Assembly: GCA_018389105.1 (NCBI GenBank)
Contig: JACATO010000311.1
Coordinates: 2,376,001-2,440,000, forward strand
Source of the DNA: Nautilus pompilius
Lineage: Eukaryota; Mollusca; Cephalopoda; Nautilida; Nautilidae
Direction: 5' to 3'
DNA: 64,000 nucleotides
Shown here: positions 38,801 through 51,949 of the stretch, in pieces
Position numbering within the stretch: position 1 is the stretch's first letter
Layout: each line of letters opens with the position of its first letter
Translations under genes and position numbers: made by a program
The notes under the pieces: generated by a model
Told to the model about the DNA's origin: nothing
Seen by the model: the letters and a program-made list of their open reading frames with translations, nothing else
The model's database searches: none

Positions 38801-40637
38801 AAAGGCTTTACACAGATCTGTTGCCATAAATCATATTTAACTGTCCATCAAAATGGCAACTACAGTCAAAATGTAAGACAGAAAAATTAGCAGCATGCTA
38901 CTGTTTTCTAAGATATGCTGCAAACCTTTCCTTTTCTTTCTGCCAGATCTCCTGAGCATTCAGTAGCCAAAACAATTCCCCACTGACCATGAAAACAGTG
39001 CCGTCCCCCCTCCATCCCAAAAGTGGTGCTTAGTTCAACTTGGTTTGATCTCTCGGCCTGCCTGGAGGTCTGAAGACATTTACTATGATTTTCACTCAGC
39101 TGATTCTATCAAGGAAGATGTTTAACTGAAGTAGTTGTCTATATATCATTACATAATTCTTTTAAAAAATGATTCTTCCTAAAATAGCAAAGAAAAACCT
39201 TTATTAATAGTTATTCGTTAAAAGCCTACAACTAACACTTTAAAAACATTTCTTCAAAGTTCAAAACATTTTTTTGCTAGGATAATTTAAAACATTACAT
39301 ACTCTCTAATATAACATACAAATAGCTTGCTTCCTTTCCAGTGGAGCAGAAAATTTACATGCATACCCTTTTTGGTGATGTTTTTAACAGTTGTTTCAGT
39401 AATGTTAATAATCTTGTACAGGTAATGAGTGCTGTCCAAACAGATTTTATCTGGTGAAGCACGTGTATAGATAACATTGCTGTTGTTAAGTATTTCATTT
39501 TGTTTATAATTTATCAGATTCATTTATTCTGATTGTTTGTTCACAACACTTACTGCTAATTATATAATGCCTGAGAATGAAAGAAAAAATATGTGGCTTG
39601 TATATTGAGATATTCCTAAATGCTTTTCTTTATCTTAAAAATGAATTTATTATTATATTCATCCATACAGGAAAAAGAGGGGGGGCTGCCTTGGATTCAT
39701 AAAAGAGAAAGCTAACTTGAAAATTTATAAAAAAAAAAAAAAAGGAAGTAAGGTTCCCTATTAAAAATTATTTAAAAAAGCACATACATCTGAAGGATGT
39801 GGGAAATGCCTGAAAGCAGATGGCTTTACACACAAGATTTGCTGACAAATTGCCACACACAGTTGTATTCCCAGAGTGACACAAATGAACATACATGTAA
39901 CAAGCCATCTCTGCTACAACCTCATCTGAAAAGGTAGTAAAAAGTGTAGGTAGGCTGAGAATCTATCTATCTCTCAGAAAGAAAATGTTTCAGTGCAAAA
40001 TTAAACTTAATCCTAAAAAGGTATTAACTTGCAGTTTATTTCTACACTACATAATATGTAGAGTCTGGTTTTGATTTTGTGGAGGTAAATTATAACTTAC
40101 CTTTTGACTGGCTATTCATTTCTAAAACACTTCTAACTCTTCCTGACAATTCTGCTTTTAAAAAAAATTGGCTTCTACCCCTGAATCTCTACCAAAAACT
40201 CTGAAATGTTTTAATGCAGAGATTAAAATAAGTATGAATAGTCAGCCTATCAGAACTCATAAGAGAAAGGCTAGATAAACCATGCAACTGTCTTCTTAAG
40301 GCTAGCCAGCCTGTCTGCACTGCCTTCTTTTTCTTTCAATTAATTATAAACGGATGGAAAGATATACCACAGATTTATACAGGTGAGTATTATATTCAGG
40401 GATGTTTTGATAATTTACTGCTAGTTACTAAATACAGACATATTTTAAGCAGCTTTCTCCTGCAATTTGCCTTTTTTTTTTTTCTATTGGTATCTTGCAG
40501 AGAGTTCCAGAAGTCTTTAGGGCCTATAGGTGAAATGAAATATGGATAACTAAAAGCAGTTATCAATGCACTTACTTTAGAAATCAGATATTTTTATAGG
40601 CCAATATTAGTGAATATATTGTTAGACTACCAGTTAC

Positions 40638-40697
<60 letters not shown>

Positions 40698-43360
40698 CAT
40701 TTGGAGGTAAACAATATAACAAAGGTAAAATGTTAATTCCTAAGTTTATCATTACTATTGTTAATCATTTCAAATTATTTAGAAAGAGGCAAGATGTCAG
40801 TAGTTTTCCAATGGTTAGACAATCAAACCAATAACACTGTCATATTAGTCTATAGTAAAGACGACTTTCTGCAATATTCTTGATGTTCCAGAAATGGCTA
40901 CTACTTGCAGAAGATGAACAATTTGGGGCCTAGAATCTTTTCAAAACATTTTTTCATTGTCTTACTCCTGCAGTCCTAATTACAATAGATGTTACACTTG
41001 TCTTTATTTTCCACATTATGCCAATATAGAAACCAACGTTTACTGTAAAATATTAAAAAAGATAGATGATAAATTAATTCTATACTTAACTTAAAATCTT
41101 TCATCAGCTAAAGATAGTAGCAGTACTTTAAACAAACAAACAAAAAAAATCAAATGTTACACTATACAAATCTTTTTATCTTGGTATTCATGTTTTTTTT
41201 GGTTCCTTCTTTGTAAAGCCTCAAGTCTCATTAATGGACATGATTTCATTCATAGTCTGTTCTACTTATTCTCACAGGTCTGATCTGTTGGAAGTCGTTT
41301 TGGTTATCTTTTAACCATCTTTCTTTACTTGGAATGCAGTCATGCAAGCAGGTTGCACTAATTATAATTTTTTCATACATTTTGCTTTGAATTTACCAAC
41401 ACACATACACATGTATGTATATATATATGGTGACCAATATGCTGTCACCACAATAGTCAAAATAAAACAGAACCTGCCAATGGATACCTGATGCTCTGGT
41501 CAGGGTCACCTCTTAATGTCAGAACGTTAGATAATCTAGAGTAGGCAAGCATAATATTAGTTAATGTTGATCAAATACAAGAGAAATCAAACAGCATTAG
41601 GAAAGCTAATCACAAAAGACCCTTGTTTATTTTAATTAGCTACAATAAATTGACATTTAACAGTGGCCAACAAGTATTAGTTACTCTACATAGATTTTAG
41701 AAAGACTAAAAGAAAATTCACACATGTGCATGCAGCTGTTTATAGAGCAACATAAAGCAGAAAATCTTTGAAATAAGACATTAATTGTGCAATAAGACCA
41801 TTTCTTGACATACTCCAAAGTTTGTTAAAAATCCCTAAAACAAACAGAAAAAAGATTTTCATATGTTTAGTCACCACATTCCTAATAAAACTAGATAAAA
41901 TGTAACATTAAACAACTAAACTCCATAAGGGTCAGACATAACCCACCAAGAAACCAAAAATCCTTATGATACACCTTCCTTTGTCCAATTTATATAATTA
42001 AATTAGCCCTCAAGCAAAGTGAGAGATGAGGTGCATGCCGCAGATGCATGTGTTTTTCTCATCTTGAAGGAGAACACAAAAACTAAGCAACCATCTCTCT
42101 CCCATGGCAGTTTCTCCTGTATCCTTGATTGGTTCTCAGAAATTTAGGAAACCAACAGAAAAAAGAAACTAGTCAGAAACCTGATCCAAAGAATAGTGTG
42201 GGCAAAGCTGGAGAGAATTAAAATCAGACTCAGGGGTTCAGATGAGGAGACCAAAGAATGTAGCAGCTACAGAGTGAACCAAAAAGACCTATAATGTGTG
42301 GGGGGTTAATCCATGGTCTACCTATGGGCACATTATTACTTTCTCACTAGCAGACAAAGTAGAAATAATCACAACAAAATCTAAAAAAAATGTTATTGGC
42401 TGATCCTTTTAAATTCCCTTAGTTTCCAAGAATGTTCATCCTTTTTATTCAAATAACTACTCACTGGTTATTATAAAATATATTTTGTCTATGTTTGGTT
42501 GTTTTTTTTTTTAAACCTTTATAAACCAGATTTAGAAAAATGTCATTTACTGTGAAAAAAAAAAAAAAAAACAAAAAACAAGCACACAAAATGTCTCAGA
42601 TATTTTCACAATAGCAGACAAAATAGTATACAGGATAGCAAGAAACTTTCATGGAAACTGGAGATGCTCTTCAAGTTTTCTGCTTATATAATTTATAAAT
42701 ATTTAATAAGCATCTCACTAAAAAGATAAACAAAGAAAAGCTACAATAGAAAAAATAAAATCATTTAAAATTATCTCCCTTAAAAAAAAAAAATATGCTG
42801 CCTCAAACAGTTGACTTATTTTCTAAAGCATCCAGTCCATAGTTGATGGCAAGATATCCAGACATCAAAAAACATCAACACACTAAAAAAAATTTTACTG
42901 AATGGTCATAAATAAATACTGAATAATGAGATTTATTTAAAAAAAAAAAAAAGCACTTAGTGGAAAATACACACATCATAATAAATCAGAGTATTTTAAG
43001 TGTAGTCTATTCAAAATATAGGACTGTTACTACTATTAAAATATAGCATGGGTTTGAATATTTTTCCTTCCTTCTCTAGGTTATTGAAAACATCACATGC
43101 TTAAATGTGTTTTTACAAAACACAATTGTGTCAGATGATAACAAACAACCAGCTTTCTGCAAGTCCCTTACATGCATCGTGCTTAGTCAAGGTAATTTCC
43201 TCAGATATAAAAGGCAATACTAATAAAGTTGTCAATACTTATTGTCCCATATGATAAGCTAGATAACTATTAGGATCATAATAAAAATCTGTTATGGTAA
43301 ATAGAATGGGTAATCGTTATCAAAATTAACAAATCTCTAAGATGTACAACAACATGGAAT
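32860..43360. other. AT-rich non-coding stretch with simple repeats
   Basis: About 10.5 kb without a supportable gene. Many A or T runs, AT dinucleotide tracts (about 36990-37010, 41418-41428) and the (TAA)19 microsatellite. A minus-strand donor-like site (CAAAAG|gtaagtt, near 40100) is preceded by only a short open segment and is not accepted as an exon. I found no part of the DH1-PH1 region expected upstream of the SH3 exon. Confidence 0.45.
40639..40695. repeat. (TAA)19 microsatellite
   Basis: Fifty-seven bases of perfect TAA repeats, 19 units by count, in the same phase on the plus strand as the tract at 11264. The Asn-rich ORF covering it is an artefact of the repeat. Confidence 0.97.
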
Positions 43361-43566
43361 GGCTGGTGTTATGGTGTTGTACTTTCTGGCCTGGTTTATG
43401 CTTGCTCTTCTCTACCAGGCTCAAATGTGGGTTTCCTCCCATATCTAAAAATGAAAAGTTCAAATGGGGACTTTCTGCAGTAGGCTTGCACTTAACCTCT
43501 GTAACCTGTTCTCCTCCACATAGTTTAAGAAACTGATAGCAAGGGGTTTCCTTGAATGAGTACCTA
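43361..43566 (+). repeat. tRNA-derived SINE-like copy C
   Basis: Contains CTTGCTCTTCTCTACC and GTTTCCTCCCATATCTAAAA, the two core blocks of the family, followed by ATGAAAAGTTCAAATGGGGA and a decayed tail. The tRNA-like head is barely recognisable. Ends are approximate. Confidence 0.6.
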
Positions 43567-43569
43567 ATG

Positions 43570-46080
43570 TGCCAAAGCTAGCATGCATGTTCAAAAAAGA
43601 TAAAATATATAGCCACAATGATGACAGTCAACTCGCTAAACCAGTTTCATTTTCAGCTACCTGAAAATCAGTTGCTCATTAAAAGGAAAAATAAGTTAGC
43701 AACAAAATTGTGACAAAAAAAGGTAATCTTCATCAAAGTCTTTACAAAATTCAAAGTAGTAATTGCATTCAAATGATCTAATTATGGTGTATATATAGAT
43801 CAGAAATCAACAGTGATTTCCATAGTAAAAACAGCTTGCTTAAAACAGGTATTTTCAAGATGCAGAATAACAGAAGAGTCCAGACAATAAAGTAACCAAT
43901 GTTGCTGACAAACATTGCTTTGGTTAACTCAAATGTTTGTAAATCAGTAAACAATTTACTAGTAAAACCAAACCTAAATTCATGACATAAGGGAAAAAAA
44001 AAATTAACCCCTGATATCAAGAAAAGATTTTAGTGCACAGAAATTGTAGTTATAAAATTTTGTAGTGAAGAAATTAAATACTGTTTGCATTTAAGATTTA
44101 TTTGCTTTTTAAAATGCTGGAACCACCAAAATGGTAGCAACCAAGTGTGCTGTAATTAGTGGTAGATGAAACATTTGCTAAAGGGAGAAAATACCTTGGG
44201 CAGAAAGTGCCCAGAAATAGACTAATGTGAAAAGTACACTAGTAACAATGGTCACAACACTGATTTCCTATTCATGGTCTGTTGTTATTTACCCAAGTTC
44301 TAAAGAAAAACAATTAACAGATGTTGGGTAATGTTACATTTAAGGATTCACCTATCTCTCAAAACTTTACCTTGAGGGAGAAAACAAAATTAAACAACAA
44401 AACAAAAACATTTTTTGCAATGTGTTAGGCTAACAGTAAGGTTTTTAAACATATTTATATACCAGTAATATCTATTATTTCTTTGAACAGTAATCCCTCA
44501 CTTTTTAAACTAAAAAAACACAAACACACACACCCGCACTACTTACTATACCTCAGAATTCTGATGATGAGAATTGATAAAAGGGAGATTAAAAGATCAG
44601 TGATAAGCTATCAGACTTTATTGGTCTGTTCTAATAGGAAAACAGAACAAAATTGGGTTCCACTTCATAAAAAGCTCAGTAACTAGAGAGGAGAAATTAA
44701 TGGATTGTAGTTCAAAGTTAGCATGGACTTCTTACCCTTTGGTTTTTCTGCTGTTGAGCATTTTTATCTGCATATGATTTCCAGTGCAAAAGTCTGTAGT
44801 GAAGCATCGTGAGATACTGAAAAGCCATGCTGCTGTGTCTGTCTGTCCTAGAAGGTATCCACCTGATTTAAAAAAGGGCCAACTTCCAGGTCCTTATAGT
44901 CAGAGAAATGTCACATCAGGTGACAGATTTGACAGTTATCATATCAACTGATAAGTGGTGGTGGGTAGCTGGATAGCCTGCTTCACCCTTCTGAACATCT
45001 TGGTGAAGTTTCCATAAGCTCAGTCAACAGTTGGCAGCCATCCTTTGGTTGATCTATGACTGTAAGATAAAGCGGGACCAGCTAGCCTGCCTGGCCTGCA
45101 ACCTGAGCTTTCAACACAGAAAAAAAAATTAATAAAAATGCCTGTTTCCCCAATGGATACAAGACCAGGCAGATAGAAAACACTACACTGCTGTGACATC
45201 AACTTAGTCACTTGGCATTTAATTGCCATCAGGTTCTTACTGAAATAGTGGAGTCAGCTAGTCACTAGCTGGAGTAAAAACTGTCCACCACTATAAATCT
45301 GCTTGTTAATGTTAGCAGCTAGCTAGCTCATTGTTTCAGGAAGAAACCATTTAGCTAGAGGGTTTTCCCCTCTCTTAAAAACTACCAGCAATAACAACAA
45401 TAAAGCTATTCTCCCAGTAATTCTTCCTATACTAATCTGAGGAAATAAATAAATATCCTTTCTTTATCAAATAGAGTAAATACATTAAATTATTAACAGG
45501 CTAAACAAAGAAATTATAAGAAATAAAACAAAATATCATTTTTATATATCAACATAGTAGTAATAAAGCAGTTAGGTGATGAAAACTGGTCAGCCAAAGA
45601 AACCATTCTCACATTGTAAAGCCATCATAATACACACAGGCATAAATACACAATTTTCTTTTTCAGTTAACTCTTTTCCTCCTAAAGACATCAAAAGCTT
45701 AAAGTTAATATGTAAGTACACAATGAAGCAGTTATTAATTAGATAAACAAGAACTAATATAGCCAAATGCCAGCTATATAAAAACAGGTGAGACAATCAG
45801 AAAAACTTAGTAAGGTATAAAAAAGGTATTGTCCTGTGATGGTTATAAGAGAGGTAAGTTATTTTGTGCTCAGAGATATTTGCTTCATTTACCCTAGGGA
45901 AGGCCAGTTTTGCTAGCTCTCCTATATCAGCAAATTCTAGGGCTACTGCCTCTCACTTGGAATCAGAAGTGATCTTCATAAAGCCAGCTAAAGTTATAGT
46001 AATTGGACAGTTTGGGAATTTCCCACCACCAGGTTAATATAACTAGCTAGAGAACCCATATTTTGATCATCTTTCCTTAT
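43570..46080. other. Non-coding stretch, nothing recognised
   Basis: No exon, transposon end or RNA gene could be supported. A CA-rich microsatellite-like tract lies near 44518-44535. The segment at about 44830-45120 is richer in G+C than its surroundings, but I cannot identify it. Confidence 0.4.
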
Positions 46081-46084
46081 CTCT

Positions 46085-46265
46085 ATCAACAGGGTGTAGC
46101 CTTTGGAAGGCTGTTTTGAAATGCATTGCCATTTATTTGCAATAGATATTTCAGATAGTATAAGTTGCTGAATTTGGGTTTAAACATGCAACCTGTTGAT
46201 TGCCATCTTTAAGTATATGCTTCACTACATCAGCAGGGCACCTCCCCAGTTAGCTAATATTTTTT
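46085..46265 (-). repeat. Possible second tRNA-derived SINE, minus orientation
   Basis: Read on the minus strand, GGTGCCCTGCTGATGTAGTG resembles a tRNA 5' region with A box, and about 40 bases later GGTTGCATGTTTAAACCC resembles a B box. The downstream body (minus strand, to about 46085) shows no match to the core of the other SINE-like copies, so it may be a different family. It is not a functional tRNA: the cloverleaf stems are not maintained. Confidence 0.4.
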
Positions 46266-46269
46266 GGAA

Positions 46270-49200
46270 TATTTAAACCATCTCAGTTAGTAGGGGCACC
46301 TATCTTCTAATGACCTCAAAACTGGGTTTAAGTGTCTAGTTTCTGTAGGTAACAGATCACCAATAAGTTTCAGCTCAATGACATTGGACTACACAGGACA
46401 CAGTTGTGCAAACCACTGTACCCTTGTCAGAAGACCATTTTCCCCACCCAGTGACATCACTATGAAGCTGCCTCTTTCCAGGGTTCCAGAGAATAATACA
46501 AAGATAAATAAAAGTATATAACACACATTTGTTGAGGGTAATAAATGTATTTTAAAAAAAAATTAGACCAGTAACAGTTTAGCAATTAAGTTATAAGATA
46601 AAAAAAGAAAAGAATGTTAATGAGATATCTATAGACTAAATAAAAGAAACTATCTAATATTTATCCAAACGCTTATTTCAATAATGACAAATATCTTTCA
46701 GTTAACTTTAAATGAGTTCTTAAATAGTTAGATAGGACTCAATATTTGAAAACATTTGGTCTGGTAACAAATGGTTGTGTGTGTAGAAGAAATAACCCTT
46801 TATAGTCATTAAAATTTAGTTTCAGCCAATTCTAAAAATACATAATAAATATTTAACTCCTAGAGATTGGAGTGAACTTTACTCACTTTTATTTAACCCT
46901 CACTGAACTAAAATAAAACCAGAATCATCAGCTTTGTATGCTATTATGTAATGAGTGAGAAGAATCTGACTATAGTAAATATGACAAACATGATTAAGCT
47001 TTCATCTTATAGCAACTCCTCTCTTCTTCTCCACTGTAAAACAAGCATATCTTGCAGAAGTAGAGGATGAGCATGGGCATTTGTCTAGTACATTACCAGA
47101 TGCTGTGGTGGCACATTAGATCACTATAGTTTGTCAAAACTACATTGAAAATTTATCCACAACAGGTTCAGGACACTTGGGCAATTGAGAAATAGAAATG
47201 TCTCACCAGCACCTTTTTATTCTTATGCAAATACCGAATTCATTTTTTAAGTATGCACCTAAGGTATCTGATTATTTTTGGACATCCAAATGTTTTATTA
47301 CCTATGGGATTCTGGAATTTATTCTGGCCAGGTTTAAATAAATATTAGCACTTTTGTTGAATATCTGGTAATATTAGGCAAAATGTTGTTTTGGTTAATA
47401 AGATTAGAAACTAATAGTAGTACTAAACCACAGTTTTAAGTATCAGTGAAAGAGAATCCATCATGGAAAATATTACTGAGTTTGCATTGTAGTATTAAAC
47501 TAATTGTACTGACACCAACAAAATTGTTTATTCAACAAAGCCCGGAAGGGTTCACGAGTAATGCACAGATTTGTTATATCCAACTACACCAACATTAAAG
47601 CCAATGATCATGTCAAAGACTCAGCCTGTCACAACCCAACAGTGCACTATGCCATGAGCACAGAGTATCTCTCTCAAGGATGCTGAAAGACTTATCTTCA
47701 ATGAGATGGGTTTTTTTTTTGTTGTTTATTTAGAGTGCAAAGACAGACTACAACAAACTCTGTTATAAGGTAAAGCAAACTTGAAAGTAACCAAGGTTCT
47801 GGTGTAGATTGAAATCCCCCGTCATGTTCACACAAACCTATGGATAATGCTGGTGTATAGGTCACTACCTTTTCAAGATTTATAATTTGTCAAATGCTTT
47901 AAAAAACATCCATGATACCATTAGTGTCAAAGTGAAGACCCATTTTCAGTGACCACAGAGATCACTAGACCTCAAACTGATAAAACCAACAGACACATGC
48001 CTCCATAATTAAGCCATTGGTGAAAAACAACACCTAATGGTATTTCTGAGGGCATTGTTGGATTTAAGATAAACTGGTAGGTGTCTTATGTCAGCTAAGA
48101 AAACCACTAAAAAAGTATGTTCCTAAAATATCACACCAAATCTCCAAAATTTCACTTAAAGACAATTAAAATAATTATTTTTAAAAAGTTATTTTCTTAT
48201 GTATTTGTTTGGTGTGCACATAGAAAGAAAAAGTGCATACAAGTGACTTCAGATAAGCAATAACTTTAGTGACACATTTAAATAATACTTTTGTGGGTAG
48301 ATATCAAGATTGCAAACACCACAAGGCTTTTTAAAAAATGCTAATTTAAGTATGAAATCATTTAAAGAACAAACAAACAAAATGCTCACAGAAATGAGAA
48401 AGAGAAAACAAGAATCAATAATTCTTGTCATATAAACAAGAGCCCACATATCAAGGTGGCTGACTCGCTATAGCTTCAAGAAGTACTGATTTTCTTCAAG
48501 AAACTATTAAAAGTATATGTAGATATGGTATTTTAAAATTTTGCAAGAATAAAATGAAACGAAAAAAGCAATGTAAATAAATACATCTAATAATATCCAG
48601 ATTTTATGAAAACCTAATATATATGATAAAGGTATGACAGAATGGAATGAAGTAGTCTGTGTTTGTATTTGTGTAGGATAAATAGTGCTTTACCAAACTT
48701 GATCTTACTGCTGTTAAGTCTCATTAGTCAACATTTCTTCCAAAAACAAACAGATGGAGGGCAAGAGTAGCTAAGAGATGAGAGAGATTTTGTTTCAAGC
48801 ATCTCTTGGAACCTTCTTCCCCATACACTCTTTTTTTAGGTTGGTAAGATTAGGTTTCTGTAAAACATGACTAATGTGTTCTCTCCTGTAACTTTACAGC
48901 CAGTGAATTGAGTTTATCTTAATTATAGCAGTAGCATCATTAGCCTACTTAGTATCTATAGAAGAGCAAGTCAGGTTTTTTCCAACTGTTTTATCTAGAT
49001 GACCTCTACCCTAGTGCTCAACAGATAGCCCAGCATCAGAGTAAATCTTATATCCACCCTTATTCTCAAACCACCAAACCAGCTGATCAAAACAAAAAAG
49101 TAGTAGCAAAGTATATTTTTTCCCACCATAGCCCTGTGTCTAAACTTAAAGCACACTGTAATAGTGATGCTAGCATGCATGTAGCACATACACACTGTGA

Positions 49201-51635
49201 CATGCCCACAAACAACTCCAGTATCATTGATAAAACCAACATTCTGCCAAGCTTTAAACAAACTGTTACATCCATTTGAAATAAGTGTTTTTTCTCTAAC
49301 ACATTTTCTTTTCAATACACAGTAATAAAATGAAGATTTAATAACCATGTGTATTATTATTAATAATAATAATTTCACAAAAAAAAAAGGAAGCTAGTCT
49401 ATGATCTGATTTAGATAAGTATTCTTTAGTAGCCTGCATTATCAAGTCAGGTAGATAAAACCACCATAGCAGCAGCAGTACCTCTCACACAAGTGAAGTC
49501 TTTCTGTCGGTCAGTTTTATCTAAATCTTCTTTTGCATCATCAGTTCCTTATATAATTAAAGTTCAAAGAGCCTAAAATTCCAATCAGACTTAACAGCTG
49601 CATATTACCAACCTTGTTTCCAGTTTCAAGGATTAGCAATCTCACCAACAGTTAATGATGTACAATGAGACAAGAAGTTAGCTAAAAATAAGTAAAGTGC
49701 AGAGGTGCTCCAGAAATTAGATTTGAATATTTGCTATATGATTTCTCACTTAAGCACAGAAATCTTATCCCCTGATAAGAATGGAAGCACATTTACACAT
49801 CATCATCTTGAACTAGAAACATACAAAATCACTATGTTGTTTGGAGGTCAGGTTCTTTTTTTTTTTTTTTTTTTTAATCAGCATTTGCTTAGCCAATAAC
49901 AGCTAAATACTGTGTTTTGTTTTTTTCTTTATAGATCATTCTCCTACAATGTTGGGAAATGGCAGTGCTATTTGAGCTGCTGTATATTAACAGAGGTGAA
50001 AAGTTCCATAATATACAGGCCATCAGCTTCCATCCATATCGTGGCATACAAACAAAATAAATCCTTGTATATCTATTATTAATTTAAACATTGCCATTAA
50101 CAGCATCAAAAGTTATGTTTGTTACTACATTTTTTATTAACATCAATCCTCAGGATGTAATCATTTACAGGTAGTTAATGGCACTTAATAAGATATCTAC
50201 TTGAAAAATTAAAATCAATAAAAGTACTGTCAAAGGAATTTTTTTTTTTAATATCTTAAAATCCTGCATAATCTCCATTTTTTAAAAAAAATTACCTCCT
50301 CACTTCTGCTTCACCCTCACAGTGACATCCCTACAGGAGTACAATTTACATGTGTTTTCCATTTAGCAGTAAAAATCCTTGTATCATATACATACACTAA
50401 GATATCTGTTAAATAAGAAGTGAGCCCCAGCCAAGATTATGGTGGTTCTTACAGTAAAAAAACTACCCTGCCTCCTGTTAGGCTTTTAGTGATTTTAGCA
50501 CCTTAGCTAGCCTTCTTTGCTTGCCGCCCTGTCTGTCATCTCAGGTTCAGCAACAAGAGAAATCAGATCAATCAGCTGACTGACCAAGACAAAACTGAGC
50601 GGATATTTGCTTTCTGACACTATTATCACTGTAATTATTCAGGTTAGGCCTCCAAGTCTAATGCAAATGTATGAAACGACTACACACACTACCCCGTACA
50701 CCAATCTAAAAGAGTTCTATTTAAAAACTTCACAGTTAACAACAATATGTATATCAATCTAAGAGCCATGCTGCAGTAAAAAAATAATGTGTGGTCCAGA
50801 TGAGATTGAAATACAAAGTTGCACCTACCTAGTTTCCATCTTTCGTCGAGAGGCTATTTTTAATATCTGGTTAATTTTTAGTCAATCCTGCCAAAGAGAC
50901 AGGGACACCAGAAATTCCACCACATTCTTTACATTTACTCTGCCACTTCAGACTACAAGGAAAGCTCTGGTTGGACAACTTAAAATCCTGAGCAAGGAGA
51001 GCTGGTGAAGGTAAGCTATGAGCAGCTCCAAGTTTCCCACAATGCTCCCTTATGTGCTCACCAGCTTATGAAGAAAATCAATATTTTATTTTCTAACCAG
51101 ACTTCCAAGACTACAGCAAGATGGCATCAATCATGTGATGCCAACAACTGCAATAGTCAGCTGTCAAATTTAAGATTAACACCAATAGTTTCAAGGACCT
51201 TATTTAGCTGATTGTTTTGGGCACCCCCTATATTATATAACAGGACATCAACAAAAACATCACAATGTTATAGATGGCCTGCATTTACTCTGGTGGAAAT
51301 GAAGACCAGAACTGAAGGTAAAAATAAAAGAAATCTGAAGAACTTGGAAAAAAAAAAGAAGAAAAATCAAAGAAATAAAATGAGTGCACAAATAAACTCT
51401 TATTCCTGTAAGACACAATACATTTATCAAATCTCACTAAATATGTCCAACATACTCTCTATAGAAATTTAATCTTAAAATTTGAGTTTATATTCTCTAT
51501 GACAGACAGAGAAAACTTGTCTCTATTCAACATTTCAGGCTTCTCAAAGATAGGAGCTACCACTTGCATCAGTTAAAGACAAAGGCAACAAATCATTGGC
51601 TCTTTTCAACCTTAATGCTCAGAAAATGTATACGC
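46270..51635. other. AT-rich non-coding stretch, no supported gene
   Basis: No gene was recognised. A moderately GC-richer block at about 47535-48110 could be an old transposon, but I could not align it with any family. The ORFs of 60-130 codons here have low-complexity, intron-like compositions and no splice-supported structure. Confidence 0.4.
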
Positions 51636-51947
51636 AGAGATCACAGCTGCATGGTTAGACTATTAAACTGCCAAGGCTAAGGGCCCATGTTCAATTCCAG
51701 TTAAAGTCAGCTCAATTTGGCATACATCCTTGGTATTTCTTCTCACTCTTCTTCACCATCTGATCATGTGCATTTTCTCATACATCTAAAAATGCAGAGA
51801 TTTAGGATGAATTTTCTTACTAAAGTTGGAAGCACTAGGTCTCTCTTGGCACAAGTTAGGTAATACTGTCTAGCAGATACCAGTGACACTACACTCCTCC
51901 ACCAGGGTTGTTTCCCTTGTTGAGACTGATGTTCAACACAACAACAG
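51636..51947 (+). repeat. tRNA-derived SINE-like copy D (most complete)
   Basis: The A-box-like AGCTGCATGGTTAGACTATT is followed about 40 bases later by a B-box-like ATGTTCAATTCC, close to the RNA polymerase III consensus GGTTCGATTCC. The body has TTCTCACTCTTCTTCACCAT and CATACATCTAAAAATGCAGA; the tail CACCAGGGTTGTTTCCCTTG matches copy A. At about 310 bases this is the longest copy and the best guide to the family's structure. Confidence 0.75.
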
Positions 51948-51949
51948 AG

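Noticed and set aside
40102..40160. Minus-strand donor-like site after CAGTCAAAAG with a short open segment reading LSGRVRSVLEMNSQSK
   Set aside because: The acceptor context is poor, the phase does not fit a direct join to the SH3 exon, and the peptide has no Trio resemblance.
40610..40834. Asn-rich 74-codon ORF
   Set aside because: It is a translation of the (TAA)19 microsatellite read as AAT codons.
47535..48110. GC-richer block suspected of being an old Tc1-like element
   Set aside because: No transposase motif, terminal repeat or TA duplication could be pointed to.
48995..49378. Minus-strand 127-codon ORF, the longest in its region
   Set aside because: Leu/Phe/Tyr/Cys-rich translation typical of AT-rich non-coding DNA, with no domain or splice support.
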